A stretch of DNA of 64,000 nt from Luteimonas rhizosphaerae (lineage in GTDB: Bacteria > Pseudomonadota > Gammaproteobacteria > Xanthomonadales > Xanthomonadaceae), in contig NZ_NRQR01000022.1 in the NCBI RefSeq assembly GCF_002849595.1, forward strand, positions 1 to 64,000, given 5' to 3'. This document shows, piece by piece, positions 8,702 through 16,390 of the stretch. Numbering within the stretch: the first letter of the stretch is position 1; the number at the start of each line of letters is the position of its first letter. A model generated the notes under the pieces. That model did not search any database. It was not told the DNA's origin and saw nothing but the letters and a program-made list of their open reading frames with translations. The position numbers and the translations under genes are program-made.

Positions 8702-10023
8702 TCAGGGGCGCACGGCCACGTCGTGGCGCGCGGTCGGCGACGCGGCCGGGCGTTGCGTGTGCGGCGTGCGGCGGGCCTGCTCGCGGCCGAGCCACAGTCC
8801 CAGCGCGGCCCACACCAGCGCGAGCGGCAGCACCACGCCGACCAGCCCGCCCATCGCCATGCCGAGCCGGCCGAGCACGCCTTCGGCCTGGGCGCCGACG
8901 ACATCGCCGGCGCGGTACATGAAGGTGTCGACGAAGGCCTTGGCCTTGTATTTGTCTTCGCGGCTGACGACGGTGAACAGCACTTCGCGCGCGGGCCGGG
9001 TGATGCCGCGCTGCACGGCGCGGTTGGTGGCTTCCAGCAGGATCAGCACCACGAACGAGCCGTAGATCGCCAGTCCGATGAAACCGAGCGCCGTGGCCAC
9101 GGGCAGGATCGCCAGGGCGACGCCGAGGCCGAAACGCTGGATGAGCTTGCCGGTCAGCGTCAGCTGCAGCACCAGCACCGCGATCTGGGTCCACATGTCG
9201 ATGCTGCCGAGCAACGCGGCGCGCGCGTCCATGTCGTCGGCGATGCCGGCGACCATCTGCAGGCGGGTGAAATAGATCAGCGTCGCGACCACGGTCATCA
9301 GCACGATGTAGCCGGCGATGCCCGCCAGGTACGGCGAGCGGAACACCGCGCGCAGGCCGGCCCACGCGCTGCCGCCGATGCGCGCGGTCTCCGGCGGCAC
9401 GCCGGTCGCGTTGGCCGGTGCGGTGGCGCCGTTGCGATCCGGCGCCACGCGCACCAGCAGCCAGGCCATCGCCAGCGCCAGCAGCAGGAAGCCGCCCGCG
9501 ACCAGCAGCAGGCTGGGCGTGCCCAGCGGACGCGCCAGCTGCGAGGTCAGCCACGGCCCGAAGATCGCGCCGAGCGTGCCGCCGATCGAGATCAGCGCGA
9601 ACACGCGCCCGGCCTGCTCGCGGGTAAAGCGGTCGGCCAGCAGCGCCCAGAACACCATCGTCACGAACAGGTTGAAGACGCTGAACCACACGTAGAACAC
9701 CTGGCCGCTCGCCTGCCCGACCACCGGCTCAGCACGAAGAAGCCGTAGGTCGCGCCGATGAACTGCAGGCGCCGCAGGCGGCTGACCAGCCAGCCGAACA
9801 GCGGATTGACCGCGAGCGTCGCGACCGCGGTGCCGATGAACAGCCAGCGGATGCTCTCGATGCCGCGCTCCATGCCGAGCGCATCGCGCGCCGGCCGCAG
9901 CAGCATCAACGCGGTCAGCACGAAGAAGAAGAACACGGCCGCGATCAGCACCGGCCGCACTTCCTCGCGGCGGAGGTTGAGCAGGGTCTGCAGGGCACGC
10001 GGTCGACGGGGGGCTGAAGTCAT
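8702..10023 (-). pseudogene. MFS/NTP-NDP-exchanger-like transporter interrupted by a one-base frameshift
   Basis: The first 99 codons from the ATG at 10023 encode two or three membrane segments and RPARDALGMERG, then end in GATYGFFVLS. Continuing in that frame gives an Arg/Cys-rich non-protein. The next frame continues the membrane protein with PVVGQASGQVFYVWFSVFN and runs to the stop at 8702. A single extra G in the GG at 9726-9727 (plus strand) would restore one reading frame of about 440 residues with roughly 11-12 membrane segments, resembling MFS or ATP/ADP-carrier-like transporters. The rest of the frame is intact, so the lesion is recent or a sequencing error at a short G run. Neighbours on both sides are co-oriented. 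Confidence 0.8.
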
Positions 10024-10126
10024 GGTCCGGCTCGCAGGGGGCTGACGACGGGCACGCAGGCGCCCGCAACGGGAATGGAGGACAGCGGGTGTCGCGGCGG
10101 CGCGCCCGACGGCGCGACCGCAGGCG

Positions 10127-11209
10127 TCAGGGACCGATGTCCGGGAACTGCGCGCCGGTCAGCGTTTCGCTGATTTCCCACAGGCGGGTCGACGCGTCGG
10201 CGTCCGCCGCGGCATCGGGCAGCGCGGCGAAGCCGAGCGGGCCGCGCATTTCCATGAAGCCGGTCGGGCCGTAATAGGCGCCGCCCTGCGCGTCCGGCGC
10301 GGTCGCGGCATACAGCGTCGGCAAGGCGCCACGCGACGCGTCCTGCAGGATCACGCGTCCCAGCGCGCGCCGCACCGGGCCGTTGTTCGCCTGCAGGTTG
10401 GTGCGCGACACGCCGGGGTGCGAGGCGATGCTGGTCAGACCCCAGCCGGCGGCATCGCTGTTGCGCTGCAGTTCGCGCGCGAACATCAGGCAGGCCAGCT
10501 TCGATTGCTGGTAGGCGTCGCCGGGATCGTAGGCGCGCGCGAATTGCAGATCGTCGAAGTGCAGCGCGCCGAGCCGGGCGGCGATGCTGGACTGGGTGAC
10601 CACGCGCGGCGCGTCCGATTGCTGCAGCAGCGGCAGCAGAGCTTCGGTCAGCGCGAAATGTCCGAGGTAGTTGACCGCGAACTGCATCTCGAACCCGTCC
10701 GGCGACACGCCGCGCTGCGGCGGTTCCATGATGCCGGCGTTGTTGATCAGCGTATCGAGTCGCGGCAGCGTCGCATTGAGGCGATCGCCCAGTGCGCGCA
10801 CCGACGCGAGCTCGGCGAGATCCAGCGGTTCGAACCGCACGTCGGCGCCCGGCGTCGCCTCGCGGATGCTCGCGATCGCCTCGGCGCCGCGCTTGGCGTC
10901 GCGCGACGCGATGATGACCTGCGCGCCCGACGCCGCCAGCGCCTTCGCGCTCTCGTAGCCGATGCCGCTGCTGCCGCCGGTGACGAGCACCACGCGGCCG
11001 CTCTGCGACGGCATGTCGCCGAGGCTCCAGTCCGGATCGGGCTGTCCCGCCGTCGCCGGATTGCCGATCGCGCAGGCCGACAGCACCAGCAGCGAAGCGG
11101 CGGCGGTGCAGGCCTTCCAGATCGCGTGCAGCGGCCGGCGTGCCGGGGCGGCCTCCACGAGGCTGCCGCGTTCGCGTCGGGGAGAGAGAAGTGTCGTCGC
11201 GTTATCCAT
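10127..11209 (-). CDS. SDR family oxidoreductase with N-terminal lipobox-like segment (paralogue 2 of 3)
   Basis: The 360-residue protein has a complete classical SDR core: TGGSSGIG at 77-84, NNAG at 156-159, serines 207-208 and Y233/K237. Before the core lies an Arg-containing start (SPRRERG), a hydrophobic stretch and LVLSAC (Cys46), which fits a lipoprotein signal. The n-region is unusually long (about 35 residues), so membrane anchoring is an inference. A conserved box lies 85 bp upstream of the ATG. AGGG about 10 bases before the ATG supports this start. The gene heads a run of nine same-strand genes with gaps no longer than about 105 bp, and may be the first gene of that operon. Confidence 0.82.
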   Translation of the reverse strand: MDNATTLLSPRRERGSLVEAAPARRPLHAIWKACTAAASLLVLSACAIGNPATAGQPDPDWSLGDMPSQSGRVVLVTGGSSGIGYESAKALAASGAQVIIASRDAKRGAEAIASIREATPGADVRFEPLDLAELASVRALGDRLNATLPRLDTLINNAGIMEPPQRGVSPDGFEMQFAVNYLGHFALTEALLPLLQQSDAPRVVTQSSIAARLGALHFDDLQFARAYDPGDAYQQSKLACLMFARELQRNSDAAGWGLTSIASHPGVSRTNLQANNGPVRRALGRVILQDASRGALPTLYAATAPDAQGGAYYGPTGFMEMRGPLGFAALPDAAADADASTRLWEISETLTGAQFPDIGP

Positions 11210-11293
11210 GATCGATAGCCCTGGGGAGTAGGACGTGGCGCGTCGCATCGGCGGCGCGTGGTTGCGGGTGTAGATGCCACGTTGCGACAGCGC

Positions 11294-11311
11294 GATTAAT
11301 CGATGTTTAAG
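11294..11311 (-). promoter_or_regulatory. TTAA-N5-TTAA box before SDR paralogue 2
   Basis: The plus-strand sequence GATTAATCGATGTTTAAG contains two TTAA half-sites whose centres are 11 bp apart (ATTAAT, five bases, TTTAAG). The spacing is the one used by OmpR-family response regulators, and the half-sites resemble the PmrA/BasR box (YTTAAK-N5-YTTAAK). A near-identical box (17 of 18 bases) precedes SDR paralogue 3, at a similar distance from its start. On the coding strand a run of nine A residues (complement of T 11322-11330) lies just upstream and could act as an UP-like element. Binding by the nearby response regulator is inferred. Confidence 0.6.
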
Positions 11312-11733
11312 GCGATGCCTATTTTTTTTTCTGATGTGATTCGCGCGGCGTCATCGCACGAGGCGATGCATGCCGGTGTCGGGCGACGGGGAAAGCACTG
11401 CGTCATCGCAACGCGTCCTGCATCGCGCGCGACGTCGCCCATCAGAAAGTCGGCTTCATCAGAGGCATCACCAGCGCGGTGCCACACAGAGTCAGAGGAT
11501 TCTTGAACGACGCGCAATGCCAATGCGTCGCGCGTGGATCGCAGCTCGCCGCGCGGCGGGTACGCAGGACAGCAAGACGCAATGCAAGCTGCGCCAGGTC
11601 TGCAGTGGATGCGATCCGCAGAGCTGGCGTCAGCGCGGTGCGCGCAGAAACGAGCCCGGACGCAGGCGTGCCCGCGAGGCGAGCTGCATGGCGAAGACGC
11701 CGGCAGCAGCGCTGCCGGCGCAGCGGGTCGCGG
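11312..11733. other. Intergenic region without a supported gene
   Basis: This stretch lies between the promoter of SDR paralogue 2 and the stop of SDR paralogue 3. It holds the T9 run at 11322-11330 and otherwise only short open frames with shadow composition (very Arg-, Ser- and Cys-rich). I see no ribosome-binding site, hairpin with T-run or repeat here. It may contain the 3' untranslated region of paralogue 3. Confidence 0.5.
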
Positions 11734-12828
11734 TCAGCGCGCCGCGGTCGCGAACCGGACCCGGGCGAGCGACTCGCTGATCGTCCACAGATGGGCCGCG
11801 TCGTCGGTATCGCGTGCGGCGTCCGGCACTTTGGCGATGCCCACGGCGCCACGCGTCTCCATCAGACGGGTCGGTCCGTAGTACGCGCCGCCCTGGGCCG
11901 CCTCTGCGGTGGCGGCGTACAGCGGCGACAACGCGCCCTGCATCGCCGGCTGGAACAGGAACGCGAACTGGCGGCGCGCGAAGCCGTTTGCCCCTCCGTG
12001 ATGGACCAGCAGATCGGTGCGCGACACGCCCGGATGCGACGCCATGCTTTGAATGCCCCAGCCCGCGGCATCGCTGCGACGCTGCAGTTCGAAGGCGAAC
12101 ATCAGGCACGCCAGCTTGGACTGGCTGTAGGCCTTGCGGGCGTCGTAACGCGTCTTGAACTGCAGATCGTCGAAGTGCAGCGACCCGCCGCGTGCGGCGA
12201 TGCTCGACAGGGTGACGACACGCGGCGCATCGGCCTGACGCAGCAACGGCAGCAACGCCGACGTCAGGGCGAAATGCCCCAGATAGTTGACTGCGAACTG
12301 GATCTCGAAGCCATCGGCCGAGACGCCGCGCGTCGGCGGCTCCATCAGGCCGGCATTGTTGATCAACACGTCGAGACGCGGCAGCGTGCGCTGGATGCGT
12401 TGACCGAATGCACGCACCGATGCGAGGTCTGCGAGGTCGAGGGCTTCGAACCGCACGTCCGCGGTCGGCGTGACCTGTCGGATCTCCGCGATCGCCGCCG
12501 CGCCGCGTTTCGGATCGCGTGCTGCGATGACGACCTGGGCACCGGCAGCCGCCAGCGCCTTGGCGCTTTCGTAACCGATGCCACTGGTGCCGCCGGTGAC
12601 CAGCACGATGCGACCCCGCTGCGATGGCATGTCGGCAAGCGTCCAGTCGCGTTTGGGCTGCACTTGCGAAGGTGAAGCATTGGTGGCGCTCGTCGACATC
12701 ACGAATAGGGACGCGACACCAAGGGCGGCCTTCCACGCCTTGTCCATCGACCCTGGCCCTGGACCGGTCGAGACGGCGACCCGCGTGGTGCGTTGACGCC
12801 GGGGAATTGCAATTGTCGAGGTCTGCAT
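11734..12828 (-). CDS. SDR family oxidoreductase with N-terminal hydrophobic segment (paralogue 3 of 3)
   Basis: The 364-residue product is the closest relative of paralogue 2. It has the same order of motifs: TGGTSGIG at 78-85, NNAG, a TLSSIA serine motif and YSQSK as the catalytic YxxxK. The N-terminus contains PRRQR followed by a hydrophobic segment ending SATNA, so it is probably exported or anchored. An internal ATG at codon 28, directly before the hydrophobic segment, would give a more normal signal peptide and is a serious alternative start. The gene stands alone, with a TTAA-N5-TTAA box 75 bp upstream of the chosen ATG. The substrate is unknown. Confidence 0.82.
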   Translation of the reverse strand: MQTSTIAIPRRQRTTRVAVSTGPGPGSMDKAWKAALGVASLFVMSTSATNASPSQVQPKRDWTLADMPSQRGRIVLVTGGTSGIGYESAKALAAAGAQVVIAARDPKRGAAAIAEIRQVTPTADVRFEALDLADLASVRAFGQRIQRTLPRLDVLINNAGLMEPPTRGVSADGFEIQFAVNYLGHFALTSALLPLLRQADAPRVVTLSSIAARGGSLHFDDLQFKTRYDARKAYSQSKLACLMFAFELQRRSDAAGWGIQSMASHPGVSRTDLLVHHGGANGFARRQFAFLFQPAMQGALSPLYAATAEAAQGGAYYGPTRLMETRGAVGIAKVPDAARDTDDAAHLWTISESLARVRFATAAR

Positions 12829-12902
12829 GGTCGCTGCCTTGGAGAGTGTGGCGCCGCGAAGCACGACGCCGTTGGGGGAGTGTTGCCAACTTGCGGCCGC
12901 GT

Positions 12903-12920
12903 GATTAATCGATCTTTAAG
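12903..12920 (-). promoter_or_regulatory. TTAA-N5-TTAA box before SDR paralogue 3
   Basis: The sequence GATTAATCGATCTTTAAG differs from the box before SDR paralogue 2 in one base of 18 and keeps both half-sites and their spacing. It lies 75 bp from the chosen ATG. The matching position in front of two paralogous genes, with unrelated sequence around it, suggests an operator rather than chance. The remaining roughly 300 bp up to the response-regulator gene show no coding sequence. Confidence 0.6.
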
Positions 12921-13169
12921 CCATGGCGGTCGCGGCACCCACCCTGCGTGCGGTCACACACGCCGGATGCGGATCCCCGCGCCATGTCTGCTTGGTCCGC
13001 TCGCGTCAGGCGTCCGCCGCGGTAGCGCGGTGCCTTGTCGACGGGGCGACGCGAACGCGCACAGGGCACCCGGCTTGGCGCAGTCGGTCCGCGAGCCGAT
13101 GTGCCACCGGCGGCGTCGCATTTCCGTCGCCTGGCTTGGGCGCGGGACCCGGTCGACATGCTTGTACGG

Positions 13170-13186
13170 TTTAATCCGTTATTAAT
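13170..13186 (+). promoter_or_regulatory. TTAA-N5-TTAA box before the response-regulator gene
   Basis: TTTAAT, five bases, ATTAAT lies 43 bp before the response-regulator ATG. The half-sites and the 11-bp repeat are the same as in the two SDR boxes, although the spacer differs. This suggests that the response regulator binds its own promoter and the two SDR promoters. A clear -10 element could not be assigned. Confidence 0.55.
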
Positions 13187-13228
13187 GCGATGGGCGCACG
13201 CTCGCGCACCGAACGCTGCTGACTGTTT

Positions 13229-13894
13229 ATGGATTCCATCCTGCTCGTCGAAGACGACCACATGCTCGGCCAGGCGCTCACGTCGGCGCTCGGCCAGGAA
13301 GGCTGGCGCGTGGTGCACTGCAAGGACGTGGCGACGGCGCGTGCGGCGCTGGTCGATCACGGCTTCTCCGCGGTGCTGCTCGACCTCGGCCTGCCACAGG
13401 GCTCGGGCCTCGACGTGCTGGAGACGATGCGCGGCCGCTACGACGCGACACCGGTCGTCATCATCACCGCGCGCGACCAGCTGAGCGACCGCGTGCGCGG
13501 CCTCGATGCCGGCGCCGACGACTACATCGTCAAGCCGTTCCAGCGCGACGAGATGCTGGCGCGGCTGCGCGCGGTGCTGCGCCGCAGCCGCGGCGGCGTG
13601 ACGCCGCTGCTGCGCTGGCGCGATGTCGAGATCGATCCGGGCGCGGGCTCCGTGACCCGCGGCGGCACGCGCGTCGGCCTCAGCGGCAGCGCGTTCCGCA
13701 TCCTGGTGGCGCTGTTCGAGGCGCGCGGCCGCGTGCTCAGCCGCGACCAGCTGCAGGACCGCCTGTACGGCGACGACGGCGAGATCGGCAGCAACACCGT
13801 CGCCGTCTATGTGCACCAGCTGCGGCGCAAGCTCGGCGACGGCATCGTGCTGACCGAGCACGGTTTCGGCTACCGCGCCGGGGACGAAACCTGA
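13229..13894 (+). CDS. OmpR/PhoB-family response regulator (QseB/PmrA-like)
   Basis: The 221-residue product has a receiver domain with the acidic pocket E8/D9/D10, phospho-acceptor D52, T80 and K102 (VKPF). A winged-helix DNA-binding domain follows, ending in VYVHQLRRKL and HGFGYRAG. Length and motif order match the QseB/PmrA/TctD group. It would be phosphorylated by the histidine kinase encoded immediately downstream, whose ATG overlaps its stop (TGATG). The start has no good ribosome-binding site but is where family proteins begin. A TTAA-N5-TTAA box upstream suggests autoregulation. Confidence 0.92.
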   Translation: MDSILLVEDDHMLGQALTSALGQEGWRVVHCKDVATARAALVDHGFSAVLLDLGLPQGSGLDVLETMRGRYDATPVVIITARDQLSDRVRGLDAGADDYIVKPFQRDEMLARLRAVLRRSRGGVTPLLRWRDVEIDPGAGSVTRGGTRVGLSGSAFRILVALFEARGRVLSRDQLQDRLYGDDGEIGSNTVAVYVHQLRRKLGDGIVLTEHGFGYRAGDET

Positions 13895-15285
13895 TGGGCG
13901 CGTTACGCACCCGCCTGCTGGCCGCGCTGGCCGCCGTGCTGCTGGCCACCTGGGCCATCAGCTTTGCCGTCGTCTATCTCGACGTCCTGCAGCGCCAGGG
14001 CGGCGAAGTGGACAACATGCTGCGCAGCGTCGCCGAGACGATGCTGCAGTCGCTGCCGGCCGACATCGCGACCGCGGGACGCCAGCAGCAGTTCGTGCTC
14101 GGCAGCGAAACCGCACCGTCGGAAGGCAAGTTCGCCGCGCTCGGTTTCCAGGTCTGGGAACGCGGGGCAAAACGACGCCTGATGGCGTCGCGGCCGGCGC
14201 CCGCGCATGCGATGGCGCCCGCGTTCGCGGACGGATTCTCCGATGTCATGGTCGACGGCGAGCCCTGGCGCGTGTTCGCGCTCAGCGACGCCGACTCGCG
14301 CGTGCAGGTGCAGGTCGGCCTGCCGCAATCGGCGATGCGCACGGAAATGCTGCGCTGGCTGGGCGGTCCCACCCTGCTCGCCGCGCTGTCGTTGATGGTC
14401 GGCATCGGCGTGGCGATCTGGCTGGTCATCCACTGGTCGCTGCGGCCGGTGGTACGGCTGAGCGAATCGCTGACCGCGCGCACGCCGCTGGATCTCGCGC
14501 CGCTGCCCGAGCGCGGACTTCCGTCCGAGGTCACGCCGCTGGTCACGTCGTTCAACCGCGTGCTCGCGCGGCTGGACTCGGCGCTGCAGCACGAACGCGA
14601 GTTCCTCGGCGAAGCGGCGCACGAACTGCGCACGCCGCTGGCCGCGCTGCTCGCCCAGGCCCAGGTGCTGCAGCACGCCGGTGATGGCGAAGAAGCGCGC
14701 GAAGCGCTCGACCGCCTGGTCGCAGGCATCGAACGCACCTCGCGCCTGGCCCAGCAGCTGCTCGACGCAGCGCGCGTGGACGCCGGCGGCAGCGCCGCGC
14801 GTGCGACGGATGTCGACCTGGCGATGGTCGCCGGCATGGTCGCCGACGAGTTCGAGCTGGTCGCGCTGCGCGGCGGCCAGTCGATCGAACTCGAAGGCGG
14901 GCCCGCGCCGGTGCACGGCGACATCGACGACCTCGGCATCCTCGTGCGCAACCTGATCGACAACGCGCTGCGCCACGGCGGCGCGGGCACGCGCGTGCGG
15001 GTGCGCACCGGCGTCGAAGGCGTCGGTCCCGACCGGGTGACCACGTTGCGCGTCGAAGACGATGGCGCCGGCATCCCCGAAGCCGAGCAGGCGCACGTGT
15101 TCGAGCGCTTCTACCGCGCCGGCGACGGGCATCGCGCCCAGGGCATCGGCATGGGCCTGTCGCTGGTCGAACGCGTCGTCGCCTCGCATGGCGGCCAGCT
15201 GCGCTGCGGCGTGGGTCTCGACGCCCGCGGCTTCGGCGTCGAGATCCGTTTGCCGGTCCACCGCCGCCGGGCGGCCGACACCTAG
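13894..15285 (+). CDS. Sensor histidine kinase (QseC/PmrB-like)
   Basis: The 463-residue protein has a first membrane segment at about residues 8-29, a periplasmic sensor region to about 155, a second membrane segment at about 157-182, then a HAMP linker. The HisKA motif is AAHELRTPLA with phosphorylated H243. The ATPase domain shows the N-box around N353/N357, DDGAGIP (about 387-393), FERFYRA and the GIGMGLSL lid. It phosphorylates the response regulator encoded one base upstream. The sensed signal is not evident. In related systems it can be metal, low pH or membrane damage, but nothing here shows which. Confidence 0.92.
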   Translation: MGALRTRLLAALAAVLLATWAISFAVVYLDVLQRQGGEVDNMLRSVAETMLQSLPADIATAGRQQQFVLGSETAPSEGKFAALGFQVWERGAKRRLMASRPAPAHAMAPAFADGFSDVMVDGEPWRVFALSDADSRVQVQVGLPQSAMRTEMLRWLGGPTLLAALSLMVGIGVAIWLVIHWSLRPVVRLSESLTARTPLDLAPLPERGLPSEVTPLVTSFNRVLARLDSALQHEREFLGEAAHELRTPLAALLAQAQVLQHAGDGEEAREALDRLVAGIERTSRLAQQLLDAARVDAGGSAARATDVDLAMVAGMVADEFELVALRGGQSIELEGGPAPVHGDIDDLGILVRNLIDNALRHGGAGTRVRVRTGVEGVGPDRVTTLRVEDDGAGIPEAEQAHVFERFYRAGDGHRAQGIGMGLSLVERVVASHGGQLRCGVGLDARGFGVEIRLPVHRRRAADT

Positions 15286-15613
15286 GCGCCACACCGACGC
15301 GCCCCGTGGCAGCGAACGCGTCGGCGCGCGGCGCGACATGCTGGCCAGACGCACGACGCGCGCCGTGGTCCTGCGCCGGATCCGCTCGAGCCGCGTTGAC
15401 CGGATCACCGATGTTACGCGGCCGTCATGCGCGGCGCGCGTGCATGCATCGCCCGTTGCGGCGTACCCCGCGTGACAGCCGTTTCTCGACGCGTGCGAGC
15501 CTTCGACACTAGGGCCGACCCTAGCTGTCGCGCGCGCGGCCGCGCATTAAGGTCGGGCCACACGCAGGCGCTCCGGCGCCGGCGCGTTCCCCCACCGATC
15601 TGGAGTTCGACCG
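15286..15613. other. Intergenic region with a CTAG-containing inverted repeat
   Basis: No gene is supported here. A perfect inverted repeat, CTAGGG-CCGA-CCCTAG, lies at 15509-15524, about 90 bp before the next ATG. It could be an operator or part of the promoter of the alanine-rich gene downstream; it has no T-run, so it is not a typical terminator. CATTAAGG follows at about 15545. No terminator for the two-component operon could be identified. Confidence 0.45.
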
Positions 15614-16096
15614 ATGACCGACAGCAGCTCGGGCGTGTCCGGCAGCGATTCTGCCGGCAGCGCCAGCGACGCACGCGGCACCGCAGCGGAAGCCGCCGCG
15701 CAGCACGATCTCGATACCGCAGGCGATGCCGCCAGCGACGCCACCGCCGCCTCGAAGACCGCGACCGACGCGGCCGCCAGCGGTGATGTCTGCACTGCCG
15801 AAGCCGCGACCACGCGCGCCGAAGCCGCCGCCGCCGAGGCCCAGGCCGCGGCCGCCGCGCTCGCCGACATCGCCGAGCAGACACCGACGGCCGGCACCCA
15901 GGCCATGGCGGGTTTCGCCGCCGGCTATGCGGAGCAGGCCCAGGCTGCCGCGGATGCCGCGCGCGCGGCGCTCGACGGCTTGCAGGCGGACCAGGGCGTC
16001 GGCGCCTGCATCTCCGAAGCGCCGTCGACCCCGGCCACGCCCACCCAGGGCCTGGCCCTCGGCACGATCAACCAGCTCGGCGCGATCTGGTCGTAA
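15614..16096 (+). CDS. Alanine-rich hypothetical protein
   Basis: I do not recognise this 160-residue protein. It is dominated by Ala, Thr, Asp and Glu, with long helix-forming stretches (about residues 22-90 and 100-125) and a Pro/Thr-rich tail. Two cysteines are visible, one near residue 60 in GDVCTAEAA and one near the C-terminus in GACISEA, and could form a disulfide. There is no signal peptide or membrane segment. GGAG ten bases before the ATG, and the absence of a competing frame with normal composition, support it as a real gene. It stands between a two-component system and an aldo/keto reductase with no obvious operon partner. Confidence 0.6.
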   Translation: MTDSSSGVSGSDSAGSASDARGTAAEAAAQHDLDTAGDAASDATAASKTATDAAASGDVCTAEAATTRAEAAAAEAQAAAAALADIAEQTPTAGTQAMAGFAAGYAEQAQAAADAARAALDGLQADQGVGACISEAPSTPATPTQGLALGTINQLGAIWS

Positions 16097-16390
16097 GGCA
16101 CGCGTTCGCGTCGCATCCGCCTGACCCTAGGCCTGTTCGCCGTCGCCGCTCGCGGCGCAGGCTGCGATTCGGGCGTGTCCCAGCCGCGTGGCGCGCGCGT
16201 TCGGGCTGTCACGCCTTCCACCGGCGTCACCCACTGGGCGCTGTCCCACGTTCAGCGCGGGTCGGCGCGCCGGAGCCCCCGGTACACGCCGTCCCGGGGG
16301 CGCAGCATCGTGCCGACGCCGCAGCAGCCAGAATGGTCGGCCCGCGCGCCTGGTCGGCCTTCTGCGCGCGCCCCACACGAGGACGTCCCG

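Noticed and set aside
11442-11852. Open frame on the minus strand between the two SDR genes
   Set aside because: It is Arg/Ser/Cys-rich, has no ribosome-binding site and overlaps the end of SDR paralogue 3.
12923-13174. Short plus-strand frame before the response-regulator gene
   Set aside because: Composition is that of a shadow frame, and it covers the probable promoter region.
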